64,000 bases of DNA from FEB-10 sp963710645 (GTDB taxonomy: Bacteria > Acidobacteriota > Thermoanaerobaculia > Thermoanaerobaculales > Sulfomarinibacteraceae), in assembly GCA_963710645.1 (NCBI GenBank), contig CAVQBD010000005.1, forward strand, positions 1-64,000. Reading direction: 5' to 3'. Of this stretch, positions 35,067 to 45,409 are shown in pieces (the stretch's first letter is position 1; every line of letters starts with the position of its first letter). The notes below the pieces were generated by a model, which saw nothing but the letters and a program-made list of their open reading frames with translations, had not been told where the DNA came from and searched no databases. A program made the position numbers and the translations under genes.

Positions 35067-37544
35067 ATGCTGCCACCGATTCACCTGAAAAAACCGACTC
35101 CGGAGGAGTTTCGCGACCGATTCCTGCACTATCTGCGCTATTCCTGCGGTATGGAGCTGCGCCACGCGCGCGCCGCGGATCACCTGGCGGCGCTGGAACT
35201 CGCCGTGCGCGAGACGCTCATCGAACGCGCCATCCTGACCCGACGGACCTACGACGAGGTCAAACCCAAGACCGTGAACTACCTTTCGGTGGAGTACCTG
35301 TTGGGAAGGTTGCTCAAGAACAACCTGATCGCCACCCATCTCCAGTCCACAGCCCACGAGGCCATGCAGCTTCTGGGCCTCAACCTCGACACCATCATCG
35401 AGGAGGAGCCGGACCCGGGGCTCGGCAACGGTGGTCTCGGCCGACTGGCCGCCTGCTTCCTGGATTCTCTGGCGACCCAGGACTACCCCGCCTACGGCTA
35501 TGGCCTGCACTACGACTACGGAATGTTCCGCCAGGACTTCGAAAACGGTTGGCAAGTGGAACTCGCCGACACCTGGCTCGAGGAGGGCAGTCCCTGGCAG
35601 ATCGAACGCGCCGACCTGACGGTGCCGGTGATGATCGGCGGCCGGATCGAGTGGGGTCAGGGCGACGACGGTAAGCACCACCCGTCGTGGCGCGGTTGGC
35701 GCACCTTCTACGGTGTCCCGCGCGACATCCTGGTGGCCGGCTACGACACCCTGACCGTTTCAACCCTCAGGTTGTGGTCCGCGGAGGCACCGTCGGAGTT
35801 CGACTTCCAGATCTTCTCAGAGGGCGACTATGTCAGCGCGGTTGGCCAACGGGAGCGGGTCGAGGCCATCACCCGCGTGCTCTACCCGGCCGATCATGTG
35901 GAAGCCGGCCGTCGATTGCGTCTGCTCCAGGAGTACTTTCTGGTGGCCTGCTCGGTCCGCGATGTGGTCAATCGTTTCCGCAACCGCCACGGCGAGGTCT
36001 GGGAACTGTTCCCGGACAAAGTGGCGTTCCAGCTCAACGACACCCACCCCGCCCTCACCATTGCCGAGCTCATGCGCACGCTCATCGACGAGGCGGGGCT
36101 CAAGTGGGCACAGGCCTGGGAGATCACCAGAGCGGCGTGCAGCTACACCAACCACACCCTGCTGCCAGAGGCCCTGGAGACCTGGCCGGTGGCGTTGATG
36201 GACACCATGATTCCCCGCCACGTTCAGATCATCTACGAGATCAACCGTCGGTTCATGGAGTCGACCCGCGAGATCTGCGGCGACGACATCAACCGCCAAC
36301 GCCGGATGTCGATCCTCCAGGAAGAGGGCGAACAACGTTTTCGGATGGCTAACCTCGCCATCGTCGGCAGCCACACCGTCAACGGCGTTGCAAAGCTCCA
36401 TACCGAACTGCTCAGGGGTCGGATCGTGAAGGACTTCGCCGATGCGTGGCCCGACAAGTTCATCGCCATCACCAACGGCATCACGCCACGCCGGTGGCTG
36501 CTGGGCTGCAACCCGCGACTCGCCGACGCGATCACCCACCGCATCGGCGACGGTTGGGCCACCGACCTCGACCGATTGTCGGGCCTTGCCGAATTCGCCG
36601 ACGACCACGAATTTCAGGACGAGTTCCTGGCCATCAAGCGGGCCAACAAGGAGCACCTCGGTGCCTTGATGGAACAGCTCTGCGGTGTGGTCCTCGACCC
36701 CGAGTCCATCTTCGACGTCCAGATCAAAAGGTTGCACGAATACAAGCGGCAGCTGCTCAACATCATGCACGTGATCTGGCAATACCAGCGGATCAAGGCC
36801 GATCCGGCAGTGGAGATGCTGCCCCGCAGCTACATCTTCGGCGCAAAGGCCGCTCCCTCGTACCACATGGCAAAGCTCATCATCCGGCTGATCAACGGCG
36901 TCGCCGATGTCGTCAACAACGACCCCGACGTGGCCGGCCGGATCAAGATCGCCTTCCCGCCGGACTACCGAGTCACCCTTGCCGAGAAGATCATCCCTGC
37001 TGCGGACCTCTCGGAGCAGATCTCCACCGCCGGCATGGAGGCCTCCGGAACCGGCAACATGAAGCTCGCGCTCAACGGCGCCCTCACAATCGGCACCCTG
37101 GACGGGGCAAACATCGAGATCCGGGACGCCGTGGGGGAGGAGAACATTTTCATCTTCGGTCTCACCGCGGACCAGGTCGAGACCCAACATGGGGCGGGCG
37201 GTCACAAGCCATGGAAGATCTACCGATCGGATCCCGAACTCGCGGCCGTTGTTGATGCGATCCAAGCGGGGGTCTTCATCAACGATGACGACTCCGGGTT
37301 GCACCTGATCTGGTCGGCCCTCATGGAGCACGGCGACCGCTACATGCACTTGGCCGACTTCCACTCCTACATCGAGGCACAGCGACGGGCCGAGGCCCTG
37401 TATGCCGACCGGCGGGCATGGGCCGCCGCGGCGATCCGCAACATCTCGGCCATGGGCTATTTCTCCTCCGACCGGTCCATCAGGGAGTACTCCGACAGGA
37501 TCTGGCATCTGGAGCACGTTCCGGTGGTCGATCCGGACGCCTAG
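35067..37544 (+). CDS. glgP: Glycogen/maltodextrin phosphorylase (GT35)
   Basis: 825 residues; the ATG at 35067 has TTGGAGGG 6 nt upstream, and upstream extension would overlap malQ. Conserved blocks: LSVEYLLGRLLKNNL, GLGNGGLGRLAACFLDS, QLNDTHPA, IKRLHEYKRQLLN, and EASGTGNMKLALNG with the PLP lysine K666. It releases glucose-1-phosphate from alpha-1,4-glucans in the cytoplasm. Works with MalQ next door; the ROK sugar kinase further right could phosphorylate the free glucose that MalQ produces. Confidence 0.97.
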   Translation: MLPPIHLKKPTPEEFRDRFLHYLRYSCGMELRHARAADHLAALELAVRETLIERAILTRRTYDEVKPKTVNYLSVEYLLGRLLKNNLIATHLQSTAHEAMQLLGLNLDTIIEEEPDPGLGNGGLGRLAACFLDSLATQDYPAYGYGLHYDYGMFRQDFENGWQVELADTWLEEGSPWQIERADLTVPVMIGGRIEWGQGDDGKHHPSWRGWRTFYGVPRDILVAGYDTLTVSTLRLWSAEAPSEFDFQIFSEGDYVSAVGQRERVEAITRVLYPADHVEAGRRLRLLQEYFLVACSVRDVVNRFRNRHGEVWELFPDKVAFQLNDTHPALTIAELMRTLIDEAGLKWAQAWEITRAACSYTNHTLLPEALETWPVALMDTMIPRHVQIIYEINRRFMESTREICGDDINRQRRMSILQEEGEQRFRMANLAIVGSHTVNGVAKLHTELLRGRIVKDFADAWPDKFIAITNGITPRRWLLGCNPRLADAITHRIGDGWATDLDRLSGLAEFADDHEFQDEFLAIKRANKEHLGALMEQLCGVVLDPESIFDVQIKRLHEYKRQLLNIMHVIWQYQRIKADPAVEMLPRSYIFGAKAAPSYHMAKLIIRLINGVADVVNNDPDVAGRIKIAFPPDYRVTLAEKIIPAADLSEQISTAGMEASGTGNMKLALNGALTIGTLDGANIEIRDAVGEENIFIFGLTADQVETQHGAGGHKPWKIYRSDPELAAVVDAIQAGVFINDDDSGLHLIWSALMEHGDRYMHLADFHSYIEAQRRAEALYADRRAWAAAAIRNISAMGYFSSDRSIREYSDRIWHLEHVPVVDPDA

Positions 37545-37707
37545 ACGCGTCACGTCGAGGACCGAACGACCCCGCCCGTAGGGGTATGGGTTTGAGGTGT
37601 GTGGTTTGAGGTGTGAAGTCATCCACCCACCACCCAGAGGGGGCGAAGGTAGGAAGGCGCGACGGGCGGGCGTGCCGACTCCAATCCCATTGCGAACGCG
37701 CTCACCC

Positions 37708-37774
37708 GGTGCCAGGCACCGTCGAAATCGGAACCGAGCACGAGATCGACACAACTGCTGCGGTGCCTAGCACC
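37708..37774. repeat. GGTGCC palindrome element, copy 3
   Basis: GGTGCCAGGCACCGTCGAAATCG ... CTGCGGTGCCTAGCACC. Lies between the convergent glgP and ABC-transporter genes, in an otherwise featureless 260-bp spacer. Confidence 0.85.
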
Positions 37775-37804
37775 GAGATGGGAGGTTTCACCGCAGTGCT
37801 CGGG

Positions 37805-38971
37805 CTACTCCACGCGGAGTGAGCGTGCCGCGATGGCGGTGAAGACCACAGCGAAACCAGCGAGCACGGCCAACTCGGGCACCACGTCGCCAAGACCACG
37901 ACCAAAGGAAATGACCTGGTGCAAGGCTTTCATGGCCCAACCGGTAGGGAAGATCAACGCCAGATTCTGGAGCGTGGGAGATACGAATTCCAACGGCCAC
38001 ATACAGCCGCCGAGGGCGCCCATCACCATGGTCATCAATACGCCGACGTTGGCCGCCCGGTCCGGTTCGCGGAACCAGCCGCCCACCATCACACCCAGCG
38101 GGGCGACGCAGAGCGCGTAACCCAGCAGGATGACATACGCGGCCGCGGTATGGTCCCCAATGTAGATCCCCAGAACCCGATTGGCCGCCACAGCGGCAAG
38201 GACCAGGACGGTGACCTGGACCATGGCCACGGCGGCCCGGCCGCCGATCTTGCCGAGAATGATTTCGGGCCTCGACACCGGCGTGGTCACCAGCCGTCGC
38301 AGCTGTCCACCGTTTCTCTCACCGGTGATGGAGGCGGCTCCGTAGGTCAGGGCCACCAGCATGACGAACAACACCGTGTTACCCGGAATCGATTGGGCGA
38401 ACCCGGAGGGAGACCTCCCGGATTTACCCGCAAACCGGCTCTCAACGGTGACCAGATCGCGACGACCCCAGGTGGCGGCAAAGGTGGTTTCGTCCAGCTC
38501 CGGGCCTTCGTCGTTGGCCACCTCGATCAACCGGCCGATGATCCGGCTCACACTTGAGAGGATGCGGGCCTGTGCCACCAGCGCCGCCTCCTGATTCGTT
38601 TCCGGGTCCTTTTCGAGGCGCAGGGTGATCTTCGTGCCCGCGACGACGCTCTCGGTGAAGCCCACGGGAACGACCAGAGTCCGGATCTTGTCGGAGGCCC
38701 ACTTCGCCTCCTCCGGGCTCAGCTCCACCAGCTCCAAACGATCGCCTTGGAGATCCTCGATCAGGGCGCGGGCAAGAAACCCCTGGTCTTCATCCACCAC
38801 CGTCAGACGAACCGCCGCATCCACCGGGTCGCCCTGCTGACCGCCGCCAAAGACCAGCCCGAAGAAGCTTATGAAGACAATGGGCAGGACGAACATCCAC
38901 ATCACCGCGGCCCGATCGGTCAGGACCAATTTGAGGTCGTGGCGGGCGATGGTGAGAATGTTGCGCATCAC
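37805..38971 (-). CDS. ABC-2 type exporter permease, second subunit
   Basis: 388 residues. N-terminal helix (MWMFVLPIVFISFFGLVFGG), a ~150-residue extracytoplasmic domain, then five helices with TGERNGGQLRRLVTTPVSRPEIILGK, the typical ABC2_membrane_3 cytoplasmic loop. Overlaps the upstream permease gene by 4 nt (ATGA). Together with that permease and the ATPase it forms one exporter, heterodimeric in its membrane part. Resembles YhhJ/YbhR-type drug or lipid exporters; substrate unknown. Last gene of the operon. Confidence 0.92.
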   Translation of the reverse strand: MMRNILTIARHDLKLVLTDRAAVMWMFVLPIVFISFFGLVFGGGQQGDPVDAAVRLTVVDEDQGFLARALIEDLQGDRLELVELSPEEAKWASDKIRTLVVPVGFTESVVAGTKITLRLEKDPETNQEAALVAQARILSSVSRIIGRLIEVANDEGPELDETTFAATWGRRDLVTVESRFAGKSGRSPSGFAQSIPGNTVLFVMLVALTYGAASITGERNGGQLRRLVTTPVSRPEIILGKIGGRAAVAMVQVTVLVLAAVAANRVLGIYIGDHTAAAYVILLGYALCVAPLGVMVGGWFREPDRAANVGVLMTMVMGALGGCMWPLEFVSPTLQNLALIFPTGWAMKALHQVISFGRGLGDVVPELAVLAGFAVVFTAIAARSLRVE

Positions 38972-40206
38972 ACCACTCCCCGGACGATCTTTTGCCGCAA
39001 CACGAGCGCACCCATCACCAGGGCCACAAGGCCGGCGACCAACAGGACCAATACGTTGAGAGCGATGTCTGAGAGCCCGGCCCCGCGCTGGATCAGCTCG
39101 TTGAACCCATCAACGGCCCAGTAGGTCAGGGTGGTCCGGCTCAACGGGAGCAGAAACGAGGGGATTCCGTCCAACTGCACGAACGCTCCGCCGAGCAAGG
39201 ACCACACGATGATGATCATGGTGGTCAGGGCGTCGCCCTGACGCTGGCTGCCCACCAGACTCATCACCAGGATCATGGTTCCCGCGGCGGCCACCGAGGT
39301 GGCCAACATCAGGAGCAGAGCGGCCGGCGGCGATCCCCACCTCACCCCGAATGCCAGCCCCACCGCCACGAGAATGGCGAACCCCAGGCCGGTGATGACG
39401 ACAACCGACAGGCACTTGCCAACGAGGTACTGCCCCACCGAAATGGGCGCGGTCAGGAGATGGCGGAGCATGCCGCTCTCCCTTTCCAGCAAAATGTCTC
39501 GGCTGGCCGCCTGGGCCATGAACAGGATTCCGAAAATGCTCATCCCGGGCAGGATCAACGCCAGGATGTTGAAGTCGGCGGCTTCATCTTCATCGACGGC
39601 TACGGTCACCGTCTCGAGATCGATGACGGGCGGAAGAAGATAACCCTCGAGCCCCCGCACCTTCTGGTTGAACGCCACGCTGAGGGAACCAACCTGGAGG
39701 TCGGGCGGCACGCCCTCGCGGTCCATAAAACCCCGGATCGTCAACAGCTCGGGGCCGAAGACCACCGACGCCTGCGACAGAATCACTGCACCGATGGACA
39801 CCCCCTCCTCCACGAGCTGGGGCAGAAAGCGTTGGGCCGGGTTCTTGACCACCTCGAGGCTCACCGCCTTGCCACCGAGATAGTCGTTGGTGAATCCCGC
39901 CGGGATGTGGAGCAGGGCGTTGGCCTCGCCGTCCTCCATCATCTGGTAGCCCTCTTCCCCCACCGGTATGAGTTCGAGACGCGCGTCCGCTCGCGAATCC
40001 GAAGAAGCATTTTGGAGAAATCGGGACAGGAGACTGTCGTCCTCGTCGAAGACGAGAACTCGAACGGTGATCCCATCGCCGTCGCCGCCGAAGACCACAG
40101 CGAAGATACCGGCCATGGTGAGCGGGATGGCGAACATGAGCAGGGTGGTGATCGGATTGCGGATGAACCGTACCAGGTCCCGCCGGAGAATCTGGAGCTG
40201 GACCAT
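38968..40206 (-). CDS. ABC-2 type exporter permease, first subunit
   Basis: 412 residues. Same plan as its neighbour: helix at 15-37 (ITTLLMFAIPLTMAGIFAVVFGG), a large extracytoplasmic domain to about 210, then membrane helices; LERESGMLRHLLTAPISVGQYLVGKCL is the coupling loop. Overlaps the ATPase stop codon by 1 nt (TGATG), so the three genes are translationally coupled. Confidence 0.92.
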   Translation of the reverse strand: MVQLQILRRDLVRFIRNPITTLLMFAIPLTMAGIFAVVFGGDGDGITVRVLVFDEDDSLLSRFLQNASSDSRADARLELIPVGEEGYQMMEDGEANALLHIPAGFTNDYLGGKAVSLEVVKNPAQRFLPQLVEEGVSIGAVILSQASVVFGPELLTIRGFMDREGVPPDLQVGSLSVAFNQKVRGLEGYLLPPVIDLETVTVAVDEDEAADFNILALILPGMSIFGILFMAQAASRDILLERESGMLRHLLTAPISVGQYLVGKCLSVVVITGLGFAILVAVGLAFGVRWGSPPAALLLMLATSVAAAGTMILVMSLVGSQRQGDALTTMIIIVWSLLGGAFVQLDGIPSFLLPLSRTTLTYWAVDGFNELIQRGAGLSDIALNVLVLLVAGLVALVMGALVLRQKIVRGVV

Positions 40207-41141
40207 CAGTCCCTGAGCTCCCGGCCCGTGAGGCGTATAAAGACGCTCTGCAGACTCGGCCGCTGGATGGAGACATCATCCACCGCAAGCTCGCTGGCGA
40301 ACAGCCGGGGCAGCACCTGGGTCAGCCCCGGACCGCCCGCCACAACCGACAGCACGGCCCGCCCCTCCTCCACCGAATGCACGCGCACCCCCTCGAGGCG
40401 TTCCAGTTGATCCCGGCCCCGGTCGGCGTCGAATGAGCCGGTCAAGCGGACCATCTCGCCCTCTCCCGCCATTTTGGTCAACTCGTCGAGGGTTCCTTCG
40501 GTGAGGATCCTGCCGTGGTCGATGATGGCGATCCGGTCGCAGAGTTCCTCGGCTTCGTCCATGTAGTGGGTCGTGTAGAGCACTGTTGTGCCGCCGGCCG
40601 CCACCTCGCGGATGATCCCGAGGATGTTGAGCCGTGCCTGGGGATCGATACCGACGGTTGGTTCGTCAAGGAGCAGGAATTTGGGTCCGTGGAGCAGTCC
40701 CATGCACAGGTTGAGCCGGCGCTTCATTCCGCCGGAGAACTGTTTGACCTTGTCACCGGCGCGTTCGGCAAGCCCGACACGGCTGAGCACCTCGCCCACC
40801 CGGTGTTTGAGCTCAGGCCCGCCGAGCCCGTACAGAGACCCCCAGAAGTTGAGGTTGTCGCGAGCGGTGAGGTCCTCATAAACCGCGATCTCCTGCGGTA
40901 CCACGCCGAGAGACTGTTTAACCCTCTTGGACTCGATCCAAATATCAGAGTCGTCCACCAGCACCCGGCCGCTGTCGGGTTGCAGCACGCCGCAGATCAT
41001 GTTGATGGTGGTGGTCTTGCCCGCTCCGTTCGGCCCGAGCAGGCCGAAAATCTCTCCGTCCCGGACCTCGAATGACATGTCGTCCACCGCCACCAAAGAA
41101 CCGAAGCTCCTCCGCAAATGCTCGACCTGGATCACCGGCAC
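40206..41141 (-). CDS. ABC transporter ATPase of the ABC-2 exporter
   Basis: 311 residues; ATG with AGGAGG about 7 nt upstream and TATAGT as a likely -10 box further up. Walker A GPNGAGKTT, Q loop VVPQEIAVYEDLT, signature FSGGMKRRL, Walker B FLLLDEPTVGIDP and switch H in TTHYMDEAEEL. The C-terminal ~90 residues are the regulatory domain typical of drug/lipid/polysaccharide exporter ATPases (CcmA/DrrA-like). First gene of a three-gene operon. Confidence 0.95.
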   Translation of the reverse strand: MPVIQVEHLRRSFGSLVAVDDMSFEVRDGEIFGLLGPNGAGKTTTINMICGVLQPDSGRVLVDDSDIWIESKRVKQSLGVVPQEIAVYEDLTARDNLNFWGSLYGLGGPELKHRVGEVLSRVGLAERAGDKVKQFSGGMKRRLNLCMGLLHGPKFLLLDEPTVGIDPQARLNILGIIREVAAGGTTVLYTTHYMDEAEELCDRIAIIDHGRILTEGTLDELTKMAGEGEMVRLTGSFDADRGRDQLERLEGVRVHSVEEGRAVLSVVAGGPGLTQVLPRLFASELAVDDVSIQRPSLQSVFIRLTGRELRD

Positions 41142-41185
41142 CTCCTGGTTGACGAATCACTATAGACGGAAACCGTTGGTGCCGA

Positions 41186-42046
41186 TCATCTCGGGAGGAG
41201 GGCGGCCGCGCCCAGCAGGGCGGCGTCGGCAAGGGTACTGGGTTCGATGACCAGTCTTTCCACGATGTGCGGGTAGTCAAAGCCCTCGAGTCCCTGCCGC
41301 ATGGAACTCTCGAATAGATCGAAAGCCCTGCTGATGGACCCTCCGAGGAGGATCGCCTCCGGGTCGTAGGCGTACAAAACAACAACGATGGCAAAAGAGA
41401 ACTCTGCCCCAAATCTGTGGAACCAGACCCTGGCGTCGTGGTCTCCATTGCGAGCCCGCTCGTAAAGAACGTCTCCCGGCACTCCAGCCTCGCGGCGGAA
41501 GAAGCGGCCGGCACAAAAATCCTCCACCGTCAGACCCTTGTACGGAATGCTGCCGATCTCTCCGGCACCGCAGTTGCCGCCCATGATGAGTCGACCGTCC
41601 AGAACCACCCCGGTCCCCATGCCGGTGCCGAGAGTGATGCCCACCATGTTTTCAAAATCGCGCCCCCTGCCGTATCGGTGCTCACCGAGGGCGAAGACAT
41701 TGGCGTCATTGTTGATCGCCGCCGGGACACCAAATCGAGCCTCGATCCTGGCCTTGAGAGGGACCCTCCGCCACGACGCGATATTTTCCACGTCGTAGAC
41801 AATTCCTGTCTCCACATCCACCACGCTCGGCACGCCGCATCCGATTCCAGCAACCCGCTCGTCGAAGACGGCCCCGATGGCGCCCAATACCTCCTCGAGG
41901 ACCTCCTCCTCCGACCCTCCGCCGGAAATGGATCGGGTCAGACGCTCCTCCACACCGCCATCGGAAACTCTACCCACCGACACTGTGGTTCCACCAAGGT
42001 CGACCCCGATCACGGACGTTCCGGGTGTTTTCTCAGCCGTCATCAC
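41186..42046 (-). CDS. ROK-family sugar kinase (glucokinase-like), zinc motif absent
   Basis: 286 residues. ATP-binding loop GVDLGGTTVSVG, catalytic INNDANVFALGEHRYGRG and GITLGTGMGTGVVLDG. The usual ROK zinc cluster CxCGxxGCxE is missing, and GEIGH is GEIGS here, so the substrate-loop differs from standard glucokinases. No DNA-binding domain, so an enzyme and not a repressor. Glucose is a reasonable guess because malQ and glgP are near, but another hexose is possible. A TATGAT lies upstream; GGGGTGAG is the probable ribosome binding site. Confidence 0.87.
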   Translation of the reverse strand: MMTAEKTPGTSVIGVDLGGTTVSVGRVSDGGVEERLTRSISGGGSEEEVLEEVLGAIGAVFDERVAGIGCGVPSVVDVETGIVYDVENIASWRRVPLKARIEARFGVPAAINNDANVFALGEHRYGRGRDFENMVGITLGTGMGTGVVLDGRLIMGGNCGAGEIGSIPYKGLTVEDFCAGRFFRREAGVPGDVLYERARNGDHDARVWFHRFGAEFSFAIVVVLYAYDPEAILLGGSISRAFDLFESSMRQGLEGFDYPHIVERLVIEPSTLADAALLGAAALLPR

Positions 42047-42070
42047 TCACCCCCGGACGCATCATACCGA

Positions 42071-43090
42071 TCACGCCACACACCAGAAATTTCCACCCTC
42101 GACAAGCCCGAATTCTCTGAGACGCTGCCTGATCTCCGAACGAGCCCCCCGCGAGGCCACCGCTGCTATCACCACGGTTCTGCCTTCGAGCAGGGCGGGC
42201 AGGTCCTCGGCCGGAACCACCGGACGGCCGCGGGCGATGCCACCGATCTTTCTTGGATCGATGTCCACGAAGACCTCCACCGGCGCACCGCCGGCCATGA
42301 GGTACCGAGAGATGCGGCGGCCCGTCCGGCCTGCCCCCCACACCACGACGCGATCCGCCCCGGCCAGGGGTCCATCGAGCAGGTAGTGTGCCTTGCACCT
42401 GAGAAAGGCGTCGGTGGTGTACCGACTGTGGATTCGGCTGAGCCGTCGCGGGTGCTCCCGCCAGAAGAACAGCGGTTTCGGGATCTTTTCAAAACGCGCT
42501 CCAGCCCCGAAAAGACGCAGCCAGAGATCGTAGTCCTCGGGCCAGTCGCGATCGCGGTAGCCGCCGGCCTGAAGGAGCAGCTCCATACGCACCATGACCG
42601 ACGGATGGGCCAGCGGTGACTCGATGAACCGCTCCCGGGCCATGGCCTCGTGGTCCAACAGCGAGTTCAACCAGGCCTCATAGATCTTGAATCCCTCGCC
42701 AACCCCACCGTGGGGATAGTGCCGCACCAGGCATGACACGACGCCGATTTCGGGGCACGACTCGAGCCGTTCGAATTGGAGTTGCAGCCGTTTGGGGTGG
42801 CTGACGTCATCGGCATCCATTCGAGCGACCAGCGGCGCCCGGCAGGCAGCCAACCCCAGGTTGAGCGACGCGATCAGGCCGCACGCAGGTTCCCTGAAGA
42901 CCCTGAACCGATCATCCCCGGCGGCCCATTGTTCCAAGATCTCGCCGGACCCGTCCTGCGAACCGTCGTCCACCGCCACGACCTCGAAGTCTCGCAGGCT
43001 CTGCCCGCTGAGGCTCTGGAGACAGCCAGCGAGGTGTGGGGCCGCGTTTCGAACCGGCAACAGCACCGAAACGGCGGGGCGATCCGTCAT
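42071..43090 (-). CDS. Family 2 glycosyltransferase with C-terminal Rossmann-like domain
   Basis: 339 residues. GT-A domain 1-225: VSVLLPVRNAAPHLAGCL, VAVDDGSQDGS, ARMDADDVSHPKRL (DxD-type metal site) and a WPEDYDLWLRL acceptor motif. After it, residues about 240-335 hold a nucleotide- or sugar-binding-like fold (RVVVWGAGRTGRRISRYLMA, GVEVFVDIDPRKIGG-like) found as a tail on some GT2 enzymes. Transfers a sugar from a nucleotide donor. TATCCT ends 6 nt before the ATG with no Shine-Dalgarno. Confidence 0.88.
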   Translation of the reverse strand: MTDRPAVSVLLPVRNAAPHLAGCLQSLSGQSLRDFEVVAVDDGSQDGSGEILEQWAAGDDRFRVFREPACGLIASLNLGLAACRAPLVARMDADDVSHPKRLQLQFERLESCPEIGVVSCLVRHYPHGGVGEGFKIYEAWLNSLLDHEAMARERFIESPLAHPSVMVRMELLLQAGGYRDRDWPEDYDLWLRLFGAGARFEKIPKPLFFWREHPRRLSRIHSRYTTDAFLRCKAHYLLDGPLAGADRVVVWGAGRTGRRISRYLMAGGAPVEVFVDIDPRKIGGIARGRPVVPAEDLPALLEGRTVVIAAVASRGARSEIRQRLREFGLVEGGNFWCVA

Positions 43091-43096
43091 TCCCCA

Positions 43097-43102
43097 AGGA
43101 TA
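43097..43102 (-). promoter_or_regulatory. -10-like hexamer, leaderless start of GT2 gene
   Basis: TATCCT on the minus strand, 6 nt before the ATG; identical in sequence and spacing to the asnB box. Confidence 0.45.
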
Positions 43103-43131
43103 GCGCGAGGTTCAGGAAACGCCGTCCAGAA

Positions 43132-44247
43132 TCAGGTTCCGGCGACTTCGAGGGTCCGCCCGACCTCCGCCACCACACCCTCCAGGGTCGTCGTCGGTGC
43201 CACGCCGTCGCCATGGGCGCCCGAGTCCGCGTACAACACCGCGACCACCGCGCCGTGAACAATCAGCGGAACGGCGACCACGTCGCCCGAGGGCAAACCG
43301 CCGAGATCGCTCGCCAGATGGAGGTCGCCGCCGAGCTGGGTCAGCGGACCCCGGAACACCCGACCTCCCTCCGCAACCGACAGCAGCACCGAAGGGAGAT
43401 GGCGCGGAATCCGGATCCCCTGACCCGTGATCTGCCGACCGTCTCCGCCCTCACCGAAACCCCCGATTCCACTGAACAGATCCCGGTAAACAAACAACAA
43501 CAGACCGCGGGCAGCAACCTCCGACGCGGCGCCCAGTATGGCCAGGGTCATTTCCGCGGTGAGAGACACCGACATGCTCTCTCCCTCGGCGAGCATGGAG
43601 GCCACGGAGGAACTCTCCCCGTTTGCGGCCGAGGCGGTGATCTCAGCCAATGCCGCCGCCACCGACTCGAGGTCCGCGGCCTTTGATTTCGAATCCACCT
43701 CGGGCCGGGCCGCTTTCGGCACCGGATCCGGATCGCGCGGGATGGCGTCGAGGCGAGCGAGATTCTCCACGAGCAGGGCGTCGGTTTCCATACCGCTGCC
43801 GAGGATGACCTCGGACGGGTCGATGCGGATCGCGTCGAGATCCGCCATGTCCACCCGGTTGAAGACCATGACCCCGCTGTCCCACGACATGAGTTCCCGA
43901 ATCACGGTTTCGAACTGAGACCGGATGACCTCACGCATTTCTTCGTTCGATACGGCTTCGATGTCCACCAGAATCGTGCCCAGGAGCCTTGAACCCTTCT
44001 CCTCACGCTGGATTTCCAGAGCGCGGTAGAGATCATCCTCTGAAATCAAACCGCGGTTGATCAGTACGCTCCCGAGCCGCTCGCGCACCGCCGGCTGAGC
44101 CGCATAGACGACCGACCCATCCTTCAAACCGAGCAGGATCTTGTGGCCCCTGCGCACCGCAGACAGCTTGCCGGTCTTTGATGTCAACGACAGCATCAGC
44201 AGAAACTCTGCGGCTGCCAGATCCTCAACGTCCACAACAATGGGCAT
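43132..44247 (-). CDS. DUF4388 (PATAN-like) protein with GAF-like C-terminus
   Basis: 371 residues from the ATG at 44247 (GGGAG 9 nt upstream); an earlier in-frame start at 44337 lacks such a signal. Residues 1-150 match the DUF4388 pattern seen in myxobacterial and acidobacterial signalling proteins (LLMLSLTSKTGKLSAVRRG, GSVVYAAQPAVRERLGSVLINRGLI, LGTILVDIEAVSNEEMREVI). A Lys/Ser/Asp linker (about 185-215) leads to a C-terminal GAF-like domain (SVLLSVAEGGRVFRGPL, VVAVPLIVHGAVVAVLYAD). Presumed signalling scaffold, partner unknown. Confidence 0.85.
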   Translation of the reverse strand: MPIVVDVEDLAAAEFLLMLSLTSKTGKLSAVRRGHKILLGLKDGSVVYAAQPAVRERLGSVLINRGLISEDDLYRALEIQREEKGSRLLGTILVDIEAVSNEEMREVIRSQFETVIRELMSWDSGVMVFNRVDMADLDAIRIDPSEVILGSGMETDALLVENLARLDAIPRDPDPVPKAARPEVDSKSKAADLESVAAALAEITASAANGESSSVASMLAEGESMSVSLTAEMTLAILGAASEVAARGLLLFVYRDLFSGIGGFGEGGDGRQITGQGIRIPRHLPSVLLSVAEGGRVFRGPLTQLGGDLHLASDLGGLPSGDVVAVPLIVHGAVVAVLYADSGAHGDGVAPTTTLEGVVAEVGRTLEVAGT

Positions 44248-44353
44248 GCTGCACACTCCCGGTGGCGGCGTGACATAGGGCCACCGATATTGGTTCCGTA
44301 ACCCACCGGCTGAGATACGTTTGCGCGCCGGGTGCAAGCGAAGGCGGTCCGAT

Positions 44354-45382
<1,029 letters not shown>

Positions 45383-45389
45383 GGGTGGC

Positions 45390-45395
45390 ATTCTA
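45390..45395 (-). promoter_or_regulatory. -10-like hexamer, leaderless start of pyrD
   Basis: TAGAAT on the minus strand, 7 nt before the ATG at 45382, within the ~27-base gap after the TerC gene. Confidence 0.4.
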
Positions 45396-45409
45396 TCCCG
45401 CCGACCGGA

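Noticed and set aside
35817..37754. 645-codon minus-strand open frame opposite glgP
   Set aside because: Low-complexity Val/Asp/Gly-rich shadow of a clear phosphorylase gene.
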